This document shows, piece after piece, positions 24,054 through 32,432 of a DNA stretch of 64,000 nt. Numbering within the stretch: the first letter of the stretch is position 1; every line of letters begins with the position of its first letter. A program made the translations under genes and the position numbers. Source of the stretch: CAVRRZ01 sp963723745. GTDB lineage: Bacteria; Actinomycetota; Actinomycetes; Mycobacteriales; Geodermatophilaceae. The notes beneath the pieces were generated by a model that saw nothing but the letters and a program-made list of their open reading frames with translations, had not been told where the DNA came from and did no database searches. The stretch lies in assembly GCA_963723745.1 (NCBI GenBank), contig CAVRRZ010000005.1, positions 186,001 through 250,000 of the forward strand, in the 5' to 3' direction.

Positions 24054-25051
24054 GACGACGTGCGTGGGCAGCGGCACGCCTCCTCGGCGGTGTCCTGATC
24101 CTCGCGGTCGTGGTGTGGCGTGTCGGCCCGGGCCCCTTCCTGGACGGTCTGCGCGGACTCGGTCCCGGCACGCTTCTCGCCGCGATGGCCATCGGCGCCC
24201 TGACGACGTTCTTCTCGGCATGGCGCTGGCGTGTCGTGGCCGAGGCGCTCGGGGCCGGCCTGCCGATGGCCGATGCCACTGCGGCCTACTACCGCTCGCA
24301 GGTGCTCAACAGCGTCCTACCCGGCGGCGTGCTCGGCGACGTCCACCGCGGGCTCCGGCACGGGATCGATGCCGGGGACCTCGGGTGCGGCCTGCGCGCC
24401 GTGTTCTGGGAACGGGTCGCCGGGCAGATGGTCCAGGCGGGGGTCGCCGTAGTGGTCCTGCTGGCCCTCCCCTCGCCGGTGCAGGCGGCGACGCCCGCCC
24501 TGGTCGCGGCCGGGGCCGCGGCCGCGGGCATCCTGCTGCTCAGCGGTCGCGGGATGGTGCGACACGGCCCGGTCCGCCTGGCCGGGGCGTTCCACGCAGC
24601 CGCGGTCGAGGGCCGCGGCGTGCTGCTGCGGCCGCCGACCGTGCGGCCGGTCCTGATCACGTCCCTCCTCGTGGTCGGCGGGCACGTGGGCGTGTTCCTG
24701 CTCGCCGCCCGTGCCGCCGGGGTGGACGGCACCCCGCAGCAGTTGCTGCCGTTGGCTCTGATCGTCCTGCTGGCCGCCGGGATCCCGCTCAACGTCGGGG
24801 GCTGGGGGCCCCGCGAGGGCGCGGCCGCGTGGATCTTCTCGGCCACCCAGTGGGGAGCCGGCGCGGGGGCGGCCGTGGCCACCGCCTTCGGCGCGCTGAC
24901 GCTGGTGGCGGTGCTTCCAGGCGCCGTCCTGCTGCTCGCCGACCGGCGGCAGTCGCGGCGGCGGGCCGTCCGGCCGGCGGGCCGCCGGCCCGCACCGCCG
25001 GACGACGTGGTGCGCAGTGGAGCCCGAGAGGACGGTGCGGCGCATGGCTGA
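24050..25051 (+). CDS. UPF0104/LPG-synthase-type transmembrane protein
   Basis: The 333-residue integral membrane protein has about eight helices. It shows the family motifs FFSAWRWRVVAEALG, YYRSQVLNSVLPGGVLGDVHRG and IPLNVGGWGPREGAAAW, found in UPF0104 proteins and in the flippase half of lysylphosphatidylglycerol synthases. The catalytic aminoacyl-transfer half is absent. Such proteins are thought to flip or scaffold lipid-linked products. It overlaps the glycosyltransferase by GTGA and the reductase downstream by eight bases, placing it firmly in the operon. It may move the operon product across the membrane. The long Arg/Pro tail after the last helix is cytoplasmic. Confidence 0.85.
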   Translation: MRRRAWAAARLLGGVLILAVVVWRVGPGPFLDGLRGLGPGTLLAAMAIGALTTFFSAWRWRVVAEALGAGLPMADATAAYYRSQVLNSVLPGGVLGDVHRGLRHGIDAGDLGCGLRAVFWERVAGQMVQAGVAVVVLLALPSPVQAATPALVAAGAAAAGILLLSGRGMVRHGPVRLAGAFHAAAVEGRGVLLRPPTVRPVLITSLLVVGGHVGVFLLAARAAGVDGTPQQLLPLALIVLLAAGIPLNVGGWGPREGAAAWIFSATQWGAGAGAAVATAFGALTLVAVLPGAVLLLADRRQSRRRAVRPAGRRPAPPDDVVRSGAREDGAAHG

Positions 25052-25760
25052 TCGGCCCTACACCCTGCTCAGCTGCGGCATGTCGATCGACGGCTACCTG
25101 GACAGCACGGACGTGACCCGCCTGCGCCTGTCCAACGCCGACGACTTCGACCGGGTCGACGCGGAGCGGGCTCGCTGCGACGCGATCCTCGTGGGCGCCG
25201 CCACGGTGCGCAACGACAACCCGCGCCTGCTGGTCCGCTCGGCGTCCCGGCGCGCCGAACGTCTGGTCCGCGGGCTGCCCGCATCGCCGGCCAAGGTCAC
25301 GCTCACCAGGCGCGGGGACCTGGCCGCGACGGCAGCCTTCTTCACGACCGGGGACTCGGACAAGATCGTCTACTGCCCCAGCATCGCCGCAGCCGTCGTC
25401 CGGGCCCGGCTCGGTGCGATCGCCACCGTCGTCGAGACCGGTCCGGCGGGAGACGTCGACGTGGCGGCCGTACTGGAGGACCTCTCGGCCCGTGGCGTCG
25501 ACCGTCTGATGGTCGAGGGCGGCGGGACCGTGCTCACCCAGTTCCTCACCGCGGACCTCGTCGACGAACTGCAGCTCGTGGTGGCTCCGCTGTTCGTGGG
25601 CGACTCTCGCGCGCCCCGGGTGGTCGGCAACGGCCCCTTCCCCTGGAATGCCTCCCGCAGGGCGAACCTGGCCGGGGTCCGCCAGATCGGCGACGTGGCC
25701 CTGCTCCGGTACGCGATGTCCGAGCGGTTCTGCCACGAACACGCCGCCGGGACGAGCTGA
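25044..25760 (+). CDS. Stand-alone RibD C-terminal-domain reductase
   Basis: This 238-residue NADPH-dependent reductase of the DHFR-like RibD_C family has CGMSIDGYLDS (11-21), AILVGAATVRNDNPRLLVR, VDRLMVEGGGTVLTQFLTADLVDEL and a C-terminal DVALLRYAM strand. The family reduces the ribose side chain of the pyrimidine made by GTP cyclohydrolase II to ribityl. There is no fused deaminase domain, so the order would be reduction without deamination, as in fungal and archaeal riboflavin synthesis. The ATG 25044 start overlaps the preceding stop; a GTG at 25017 is also in frame. Next to it lies GTP cyclohydrolase II, overlapped by one base (TGATG), which supports consecutive steps. Confidence 0.88.
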   Translation: MADRPYTLLSCGMSIDGYLDSTDVTRLRLSNADDFDRVDAERARCDAILVGAATVRNDNPRLLVRSASRRAERLVRGLPASPAKVTLTRRGDLAATAAFFTTGDSDKIVYCPSIAAAVVRARLGAIATVVETGPAGDVDVAAVLEDLSARGVDRLMVEGGGTVLTQFLTADLVDELQLVVAPLFVGDSRAPRVVGNGPFPWNASRRANLAGVRQIGDVALLRYAMSERFCHEHAAGTS

Positions 25761-26407
25761 TGGCTGCCCGCCCGCCCGAGGCCGCGATCCGCACCCAGGT
25801 CCGGGTACCGCTGCGCTTTCCGGACGGTTACGCCACCACGGCCCTCGTCACGAGCTTCCGAGGCCTGGCCGACGGCCGCGAGCACGTCGCGTTCACGTGC
25901 GGCAGCCCGTCGGCCGTCCCCCTGGTCCGCCCGCACAGCGAGTGCCTGACCGGGGACGCCTTCGGCAGCCAACGCTGCGACTGCGGCCCCCAACTGCGGG
26001 AGGCGGTCGAGCGGATCACCCGTTCCGGCGGCTACCTGCTCTATCTCCGCCAGGAGGGACGCGGCATCGGTCTGTACGACAAGCTCGACGCGTATGCACT
26101 GCAGGACGCCGGCCTCGACACCTACCAGGCGAACCTGGCGCTCGGCCACGCCCCCGACGAGCGCGACTACACGGTCGCCGCACAGATGCTCGGGGCGCTC
26201 GGCGTGTCCACGCTCGCGCTCCTCAGCAACAACCCGGACAAGGCCGCGCAGCTCGAGCGGCTGGGCATCACCGTGGCAGCGCGGGTTCCCACGGCCGTGC
26301 ACCTCTCGGAGGCGAACGCGAGCTACCTCGTCACCAAGGCTCGCAACGGACACGACGCCCTGAGCTCGATCCGGCTGTCGGGGGGTGAGTCCCCGTTCCG
26401 AGGCTGA
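25760..26407 (+). CDS. ribA: GTP cyclohydrolase II
   Basis: The 215-residue enzyme opens GTP to a 2,5-diamino-6-ribosylaminopyrimidinone phosphate. All motifs are present: RPHSECLTGDAFGSQRCDCG with zinc cysteines C62, C73 and C75, LLYLRQEGRGIGL (95-105) and LSNNPDKAAQLERLG. Tyr112 in KLDAYALQD corresponds to E. coli RibA Tyr105, whose replacement is known to stop some actinobacterial homologues after ring opening; here it is retained, so the full reaction is expected. There is no fused DHBP synthase and no other riboflavin gene nearby (no ribB, ribE or ribH), so this looks like a dedicated pathway copy and not the housekeeping one. It is the last gene of the operon and is followed by a strong hairpin. 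Confidence 0.92.
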   Translation: MAARPPEAAIRTQVRVPLRFPDGYATTALVTSFRGLADGREHVAFTCGSPSAVPLVRPHSECLTGDAFGSQRCDCGPQLREAVERITRSGGYLLYLRQEGRGIGLYDKLDAYALQDAGLDTYQANLALGHAPDERDYTVAAQMLGALGVSTLALLSNNPDKAAQLERLGITVAARVPTAVHLSEANASYLVTKARNGHDALSSIRLSGGESPFRG

Positions 26408-26444
26408 GGCTGGCCGCACGCCTCGGCTCTGAATTGCGCCCTCC

Positions 26445-26492
26445 TACGGATATCTGCGGCTATCCATGCCCGGATGACCGCAGATATCCGTA
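26445..26492. terminator. Perfect 15-bp inverted repeat between convergent genes
   Basis: TACGGATATCTGCGG (26445-26459) pairs perfectly with CCGCAGATATCCGTA (26478-26492). The 18-base loop can form four more pairs (ATCC/GGAT). It sits between ribA (plus) and the alcohol dehydrogenase (minus) and is notably AT-rich for this genome. A bidirectional terminator is the simplest reading. Confidence 0.75.
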
Positions 26493-26516
26493 TCGCGGCG
26501 AGCCGGCCCCCAGGCG

Positions 26517-27536
26517 TCAGGGACGGACCAGGACCTTGAGCGCCTCGCGCCGGTCCATCGCGCGGTAGCCCTCCGGGGTCTCGTCGAGGCCCACGGTGCG
26601 GTCGAAGACCCGGCCGGGCTCGATGCGGCCCTCGAGCACGTCAGGAAGCAACTCCTCGACGTACCGGCGCTGCGCCCCGGGCCCGCCGGTGAGGGTGATG
26701 TTGTGGCGGAACAGGCTGGATCCGGACGGGGCCTGGTCGTACTGCGGCACACCGACCCGGCTGATCACGCCACCGGCGCGGACGACGCCGAGGGCCTGCT
26801 CGTACGCCGGGAGGTGACCGACGCACTCGAGCACGGCGTGCGTGCCCCCGCCGCCGGTCAGGTCGCGGACCATCGCGATGCCCTCCTCGCCGCGCTCGGC
26901 GACGACGTCGGTGGCCCCGAACTCCCGGCCGAGATCGGTGCGGCTCCGGTGACGGCCCATCAGGATGATCTGCTCGGCGCCGAGCCGCCGGGCGGCCATG
27001 ACCGCCAGCAGACCCACCGCGCCGTCGCCGATCACCGTGACCGATGTCCGGGCGTCGACGCCCGCCGTCACGGCGGCGTGGTGCCCGGTGATCAGGACGT
27101 CGGACAGGGTCAGCAGCGCGGGCAGCAGCGCCGAGTCCTCCCCCACCGGCGCCTTCACCAGGGTGCCGTCGGCGTGGGGCACGCGGACCGCCTCGGCCTG
27201 CGTCCCGGAGAAGAACCCACCGTCCAGGCAGGAGGTGGTCAGGCCCTCGCGGCAGAACTCGCAGGTGTTGTCGAACCAGGCGAACGGCGCGATCACGAAG
27301 TCGCCGGGCCGGACCGCGGCGACGTCGGTGCCGACCTCCTCGACCACGCCGACGAACTCGTGGCCCATCGGCCGGCCGCGCTCCGACACCGGCATGGAGT
27401 GGTACGGGTGCAGGTCGCTCCCGCAGACGCAGGCGCGCACCACACGCACCACCGCGTCCGTGGGGGCCTGCACCGTCGGATCGGGCAGGTTCTCGACCCG
27501 CACGTCACCGGCGCCGTACATGACAGTTGCTCGCAC
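26517..27536 (-). CDS. Zinc-dependent alcohol dehydrogenase (medium-chain family)
   Basis: The 339-residue enzyme has clear zinc motifs: CVCGSDLHPYHS and GHEFVGVVEEVG for the catalytic zinc, and a partial structural-zinc region (CEFCREGLTTSC). The Rossmann motif VTVIGDGAVGLLAVMAARRLGAEQI binds the cofactor, and HRSRTDLGREFGATDVV follows, as usual in the threonine/glutathione-independent formaldehyde dehydrogenase-like group. The start GTG 27536 (VRATVMYGAGDVRVE) fits the usual N-terminus of this group. It is transcribed alone, convergent with the nine-gene operon. The substrate is unknown. Confidence 0.9.
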   Translation of the reverse strand: MRATVMYGAGDVRVENLPDPTVQAPTDAVVRVVRACVCGSDLHPYHSMPVSERGRPMGHEFVGVVEEVGTDVAAVRPGDFVIAPFAWFDNTCEFCREGLTTSCLDGGFFSGTQAEAVRVPHADGTLVKAPVGEDSALLPALLTLSDVLITGHHAAVTAGVDARTSVTVIGDGAVGLLAVMAARRLGAEQIILMGRHRSRTDLGREFGATDVVAERGEEGIAMVRDLTGGGGTHAVLECVGHLPAYEQALGVVRAGGVISRVGVPQYDQAPSGSSLFRHNITLTGGPGAQRRYVEELLPDVLEGRIEPGRVFDRTVGLDETPEGYRAMDRREALKVLVRP

Positions 27537-27850
27537 GAATCCGTGCCTTCCTGTTCGAGGGACGACGGGCAGCGGCGGGTGGGGACCGCCGGCGCGATCG
27601 CGCAGCTCCACCCGACGACGACGGGCGTCTCGACCGGGTCGAGAGCCCGAGCGGACCCGGTCGCGGACCCACCTCTCGCTCAGGTACCCCACCGTCAAAC
27701 CCGTGCCCGGCCTGAGCACCCAGCGCGCGTGGTCGTCCGTCCCGCGGCGCAGCCTCGTCGTGGCCCAGAGCTGGGAGGCGAGCAGGTGGGAGGCGAGCAG
27801 GTGGGAGGCGAGCAGGTGGGAGGCTGCGCCGTCACGGGAGGATGCAGCAC
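27537..27850. other. Divergent intergenic region with a tandem repeat
   Basis: These 314 bp separate the alcohol dehydrogenase (minus) from the NRDE gene (plus). Apart from the 15-bp tandem repeat listed separately I see no gene and no promoter I can place with confidence. Frames crossing the region are proline/cysteine repeats created by the tandem unit. Confidence 0.5.
27773..27839. repeat. 15-bp tandem repeat, four full copies plus a partial
   Basis: The unit GGGAGGCGAGCAGGT is repeated exactly four times at 27773-27832, followed by a partial copy GGGAGGC (27833-27839). The array ends at the ribosome binding site of the NRDE gene: the GGGAGG used for initiation (27836-27841) lies at its edge. 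Copy number could vary by slippage and change the leader length. Confidence 0.9.
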
Positions 27851-28543
27851 ATGTGCACAGTCGTGGTGCGACGAGCGCCGGACCGGCCGGTGCAGATCCT
27901 CGCGATCCGCGACGAGCTGACGACGCGCGACTTCGACGTGCCCGGCCGCTGGTGGCCGCAGTTCCCCGACGTGGTCGGCGGCCGCGACCACGCCGCCGGC
28001 GGCACGTGGTGCGCGACCCGGGTCGGCACGGGGGTCACGGCCCTCGTGCTCAACCGCCACCACGAGCGAGCGGCCGCTCCCGGCGCCCCGAGCCGGGGCG
28101 TGCTGCCGCTGCTCGGTGCCGTCCACGGGCCGGACTGGACGGCGCACGTCCGGCTCCCCGGGATGGCCGGCTTCCTCCTGGTCCTGGCCACGCGGGACCG
28201 GCTGACCACCTGGGAGTACGACGGCGAGCGGCTCACCGAGACCGAGCACCCCGAGGGCACGCACATGGTGACCTCGGGCGGGCCGGAGGACCGCAAGACC
28301 GAACGGTGGCGGGACACGTTCGCGGACTCGTCCTTCCCCGACGGCTGGCGCCGCCTGGTGCAGGGCCGGCCGCCCGCCGACGACCCCTCGGACCTCGTCG
28401 TCAGGCACGAGCGGGACGGCCAGGTGTACGGCACCGTGCTGGCCGAGACCCTCGACGCCCGTCCGGGTCTGCTCCGGCTCGAGTACAGCCGTCGACCGGG
28501 GATGCCGGCCCGCTGGGACACCGCCACGTTCGCGCGGTCCTGA
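27851..28543 (+). CDS. NRDE (TANGO2-like) family protein
   Basis: The 230-residue protein begins MCTVVVRRAPDRPV, the invariant N-terminus of the NRDE/TANGO2 family, in which Cys2 may become the N-terminal nucleophile of an Ntn-hydrolase-type fold. Other marks are ILAIRDEL, GGRDHAAGGTWCATRVGTGVTALVLNR and GFLLVLATRD. The biochemical role of the family is unsettled; human TANGO2 is linked to lipid and haem handling. The start ATG 27851 is preferred over one nine bases upstream because it places Cys at position 2 and has GGGAGG nine bases before it. Confidence 0.85.
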   Translation: MCTVVVRRAPDRPVQILAIRDELTTRDFDVPGRWWPQFPDVVGGRDHAAGGTWCATRVGTGVTALVLNRHHERAAAPGAPSRGVLPLLGAVHGPDWTAHVRLPGMAGFLLVLATRDRLTTWEYDGERLTETEHPEGTHMVTSGGPEDRKTERWRDTFADSSFPDGWRRLVQGRPPADDPSDLVVRHERDGQVYGTVLAETLDARPGLLRLEYSRRPGMPARWDTATFARS

Positions 28544-28598
28544 ATCCGGAGTCCCGGGGAGCGACCGCGGCCGCCGCAGGCCGCTACGGTCGGCTGCC

Positions 28599-29825
28599 AT
28601 GGGCGAGGAGGCCCGGGTCGGTCTGGTGGTCGCCGGCGCCGGGGCGCGAGGGGCGTACGAGGCCGGGGCGCTGTCCGGCCTCGTGCCCCGGATGGCCGAG
28701 GACGGAGCACCGCCGGACGTCCTGGTCGGGACGAGCGCCGGCGCCCTGAACGTGGTCGGCCTCGCCGGCTTCGCGCACGAAGGCTGGTCCCGCGCGACCC
28801 GGCGGCTGATGGACCTCTGGGCGTCGGTCTCGCTGCCGCGGATCGTGGACGTCGTACCGGGTGTCGCGGGCACGGCGGGGCGCTACCTCGGACAGCTCGC
28901 CGGGCTGCCGATCGGACTGCCCAGTCTCTTCGACACACGGGTGCAACGGGAGACGCTGACGGAGCTCCTGCCGCTGGAGCAGATGCACGCGAACGTGGCG
29001 TCCGGTGCGATCGACGCGGTCGCCGTCGCGGCGACGTCGACCCGCACGGGCGGAACCGTCGTCTTCGTCGAGGCCAACAGCTCGGTGACCACCCCCGAGT
29101 ACGACCCCGCCCGCAACATCCGGTACGTCCGCACCACGCTGACGGTCGACCACGTGCTCGCCTCGGCCGCCGTCCCGGTGGCGTTCCGGGCGATCCGCAT
29201 CGACGCCGACCCGGCGGCGGCCGAGGAGCGGCCACCCGGCCACGGCGACTGGTTCGTCGACGGCGGCGTCCGGCTGAACGTCCCCCTGAAGCCCGCGCTG
29301 AAGCTGGGGTGCGCACGGCTGGGCGTGGTGGCGACGCATCCGCCCTCCTGGCCCGAGGAGCGAGAGCAGGACGGCGACTCCCCCGACGTGTTCGCCGTGA
29401 CGTCGCTGGCCCTGCGGGCCCTGCTGTCGGACCGGATGGTGGAGGACCTGCACACCTTGTCCAGGATCAACGGCCTGGTGACGGGGCGCCCGGTCCGGAC
29501 GACGGGCGGCGGCCCCTCCGAGGCCAGGGAGGTGCCCTTCCTGTTCGCCGGGCCGCAGCCCGGTGAGGCCGGTGCGCTGGGCCTCCTCGCCGGCCGGGCC
29601 CTGCGCGAGTCCCTGGCGTCCCCGGTCGCAGCGGCGCGCCGGACGGATCTCTGGGTCCTCGACCGCCTGATCGGGGGCCGCGACACCGATCGCGGTGAGC
29701 TGCTGAGTCTGCTGTTGTTCGAGCCGTCCTTCACCGTCCCGGCCGCAGAGCTCGGCGCCGAGCACGCGGGGCGACTCGTCCAGGCGCAAGCGGCCGGCAG
29801 AGCGGACTGGCCGACCGCGCTGTGA
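28599..29825 (+). CDS. Patatin-like phospholipase
   Basis: The 408-residue protein has the patatin oxyanion loop GAGARGAYEAG near residue 13, the nucleophile elbow LVGTSAGALN (Ser around 48) and the catalytic Asp motif VDGGVRLNVPLKPAL around residue 225. These form a Ser-Asp dyad that hydrolyses acyl esters of lipids. The roughly 150 residues after the DGG are less conserved and may regulate access. It follows the NRDE gene on the same strand after 55 bp and could share its transcript. No signal peptide is visible, so cytosolic or membrane-peripheral action is expected. Confidence 0.88.
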   Translation: MGEEARVGLVVAGAGARGAYEAGALSGLVPRMAEDGAPPDVLVGTSAGALNVVGLAGFAHEGWSRATRRLMDLWASVSLPRIVDVVPGVAGTAGRYLGQLAGLPIGLPSLFDTRVQRETLTELLPLEQMHANVASGAIDAVAVAATSTRTGGTVVFVEANSSVTTPEYDPARNIRYVRTTLTVDHVLASAAVPVAFRAIRIDADPAAAEERPPGHGDWFVDGGVRLNVPLKPALKLGCARLGVVATHPPSWPEEREQDGDSPDVFAVTSLALRALLSDRMVEDLHTLSRINGLVTGRPVRTTGGGPSEAREVPFLFAGPQPGEAGALGLLAGRALRESLASPVAAARRTDLWVLDRLIGGRDTDRGELLSLLLFEPSFTVPAAELGAEHAGRLVQAQAAGRADWPTAL

Positions 29826-29965
29826 CGAGCCACCCCGGCGTCGTCCACGCGGCATCGCCGCGCGGCGGACCTCCGGCACGGTGTCCGAGGGACCTTGGGA
29901 CGTTCCGGCAGTGGCACGGCCCGGCGAGGCTCGCGGGACCGAGAGACCGGTTCGAGCCGTACGAG

Positions 29966-30015
29966 GAGGCGCCGTGAACGTGGACGAGGTGAGGCGCCGT
30001 GAACGTGGACGAGGT
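29966..30015 (+). repeat. 25-bp tandem duplication across the translation start of the GerW-like gene
   Basis: GAGGCGCCGTGAACGTGG plus ACGAGGT occurs exactly twice, at 29966-29990 and 29991-30015. Each copy holds a GTG-AAC-GTG-GAC start. Because 25 is not a multiple of three, initiation at the first copy (29974, with the better GAGGAGG site) reads a different, Arg-rich frame ending at 30222. Only the second GTG (29999) leads to the real protein. Confidence 0.9.
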
Positions 30016-30361
30016 CATCGGCGGAGCCCGCGACGCGATCACCGTCAAGCGCGTGTTCGCCGAGCCCTACGAGAAGGACGGCGTCACGTTCATCGCCGCC
30101 GCGGCCGTCGGTGGTGCCGGGGGTGGAGGCGGCGGTCACGACGAGAAGGGGCAGGAGGGGCAGGGAGCCGGCTTCGGAGTCGCCGCACGGCCCGCTGGTG
30201 CCTACGTCATCAAGGGCGGTGAGGTGCTGTGGCGCCCAGCGGTCGACGTCAACCGGCTGGTCACCATGTCGGCGCTGGTGCTGATCACGCTCTTCGTGAC
30301 CCGGGCGAAGGTCGCCCGATCGCGGGCCCGCCGCCGCGGCCCGCGGCGCAGCTCGGGCTGA
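29999..30361 (+). CDS. GerW/YtfJ-family sporulation-type protein
   Basis: The 120-residue protein matches the GerW (YtfJ) family: NVDEVIGGARDAITVKRVFAEPYEKDGVTFIAAAAVGG, a glycine-rich centre, AGFGVAARPAGAYVIKGGEVLWRPAVDVNRLV, then one hydrophobic helix (about 88-103) and a basic tail. In Bacillus the homologue is a spore protein, but the family is widespread in actinobacteria, where its role is unknown. The start GTG 29999 lies in the second copy of a 25-bp duplication. The ribosome binding site left to it (GAGGTGAGGC) is weaker than the original, so expression may be reduced. Confidence 0.85.
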   Translation: MNVDEVIGGARDAITVKRVFAEPYEKDGVTFIAAAAVGGAGGGGGGHDEKGQEGQGAGFGVAARPAGAYVIKGGEVLWRPAVDVNRLVTMSALVLITLFVTRAKVARSRARRRGPRRSSG

Positions 30362-30392
30362 TCACCCGATCGCCTTGTGCGCAGGCTGCCTG

Positions 30393-32342
30393 CTAGCGGG
30401 CGGCCGTGGCCTCGACCGCGGGTGCCTGCGCGGCCGGCGACCCGTTCGGCTGCTGGCCGGCCGGCCCCGTGCGCGCCGGCATCATCGGGCCCTCGCCGGC
30501 CGGGTCGAGCACGTCGTCCTCGAACCATGCGTAGCGGCCCGACAGCACTTGCTGCGCGGCCCGGTACTGGGCGTCGTCGTCGTTGGCCCACAGCTCGTCG
30601 AAGAGCCGGTCGGCCCGGCGGCGGGCCTGGCCGCAGAACAGGTCGGCCAGCTCGAACGCCTCCTGCCGGCGGTCGGGCCGCTCCCGGGCGATGGTGTCGG
30701 CGTAGACGCAGGCGCACGAGATCGCGTACAGCTCGGCGCCGATGTCGACGATCCGGCCGAGCAGGTGCCCCTTCTGCTCGAGGCGCGCCTGGTAGCGGCC
30801 CATCGCGTAGAAGGTCGAGCGCGCGAGCTTGCGCGCGTGAGCGCTCGACGTAGCGCAGGTGCTTGGCCAGGCCGCCGAACTCGGCGAAGGAGCCGGGGCG
30901 CTGCCCGGCGCCGGTGGTCAGCGTCGGGAACCACTTCGCGTAGAAGGCGCCCGCCTTGGCGCGCGGCCTTCGCCCGGTCGCCGATGCCCAGGTCGCCGAG
31001 GACGATGTCGCCGGCGACCTGCAGGTGCTGGTCGACGGCCTCGCGGGCGATCAGCAGGTGCATGATCTCGGTCGAGCCCTCGAAGATCCGGTTGATCCGC
31101 ATGTCGCGCAGCATCTGCTCGGCCGGCACCGGCTTCTCGCCGCGCCGGGCGAGCGACTCGGCGGTCTCGTAGGCGCGGCCGCCGCGGATCTGGACCATCT
31201 CGTCGACAGCGGTCCAGCCGAGCTCCGAGCCGTAGAGCTTGGCCAGCGCGGCCTCGATGCGGATGTCGTTGCGCTTGTCGTCGGCCAGGCGGCTGGACAC
31301 GTCGAGCATCGCCTCGAGCCCGAACGCCGTCCCCGCCAACCAGGCCAGCTTCTGCGCGATCGGGTCGTGCTTGCCGATCGGCTGGCCCCACTGCTTGCGC
31401 TCGGACGACCACTCGCGCGCGATCTTGAGCGAGTACTTCGCGGCGGACGAGCAGAACGCCGGCAGCGACAGGCGGCCGGTGTTGAGCGTGGTGAGGGCGA
31501 TCCGCAGGCCCTTGCCCTCGCCCCCGATGACGTCCTCGGTGGGGATGAAGACGTCGTCGAAGCGCGTCACCGAGTTCTCGATGCCGCGCAGCCCCATGAA
31601 GGCGTTGCGGTGCTCGACCGTGACGCCGTCGCGGTCGCAGGGGCAGATGAACGCGGTGATGCCGCCCCTGTGCCCCTCGGACCTCGGGACGACGGCCATG
31701 ACCACCACGACGTCGGCGATCGCGCCGTTGGTGGCCCACAGCTTCGTGCCGCTGATCCGGTAGCCCGTGCCGTCGTCGGTCGGCACGGCGGTCGTGCTCA
31801 TGCGCGCCGGGTCCGAGCCGACGTCGGGCTCGGTGAGCAGGAACGCCGAGACGTGGTCCCGGGCCAGCTTGGGCAGCCACTCCCGCTTCTGCTCCTCGGA
31901 GCCGAATCCGCGCAGCGGCTCCGGCAGGCCGATCGACTGGTGCGCCGACAGCAGCGTCGAGATCGACGCGTGCCAGGTGCCGGCCATGGCCAGCGCCTTG
32001 TTGTAGTAGACCTGGCTCAGCCCGAGCCCCCCGTACTCCTCCGGGATCTTCATGCCGAGGGCGCCCAGATCCTTGAGCCCTCGGAGGACCTCGTCGGGGA
32101 TCCTGGCGTCGCGCTCGATCTGCCGCGGGTCGACGTGCTCGGTCAGGAAGGTCGCGGAGGCGGTCGAGGAACGCCTCGCCCTTGCGCACCGCGGCCGCAT
32201 CGAGCTCCGGCTGCGGGTGGATCAGGTCGAGGCGGAAGTTGCCGAGGAAGAGCTCCTTGCCGAAGGACGGCTGCGTCCACTCGGTCTCGCGGCTGGCCTC
32301 GGCGACCTGCTTCGACTGCTCGTACGAGGGATTCGACGCCAT
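30393..32342 (-). pseudogene. Acyl-CoA dehydrogenase with three +1 frameshifts
   Basis: Reading 32342 to 30393, the pieces make one protein of about 645 residues: an N-terminal extension (MASNPSYEQSKQVAEASRETEW), the dehydrogenase domains (FLLTEPDVGSDPARMST, RISGTKLWATNGAIADV, RNAFMGLRGIENSVTRFDDVFIP) with the probable catalytic Glu in RIFEGSTEIMHLL, and a C-terminal helical extension (MGRYQARLEQKGHLLGRIVDIGAELYA). The frame shifts by one extra base near 32150, 30950 and 30840. Without them the protein is continuous and well conserved, so either the gene decayed very recently or the bases are assembly errors. The length and extension resemble the FadE5/very-long-chain group. The enzyme oxidises acyl-CoA with FAD. 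Confidence 0.82.
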
Positions 32343-32432
32343 GCGCCACGATCGCCCGTTCCACGCCTCCGGACAACCCCACCTGCAACCCCACCCGCAG
32401 CCCCGCCGGCGAGCCGACCGTGCGGGACGTCG

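Noticed and set aside
27773..27839. Short-repeat array as a possible CRISPR
   Set aside because: Repeats are directly adjacent with no unique spacers; it is a simple tandem repeat.
29974..30222. Reading frame from the first GTG of the duplicated GerW start region
   Set aside because: Its product is a featureless Arg/Gly stretch; the other frame matches the GerW family over its full length.
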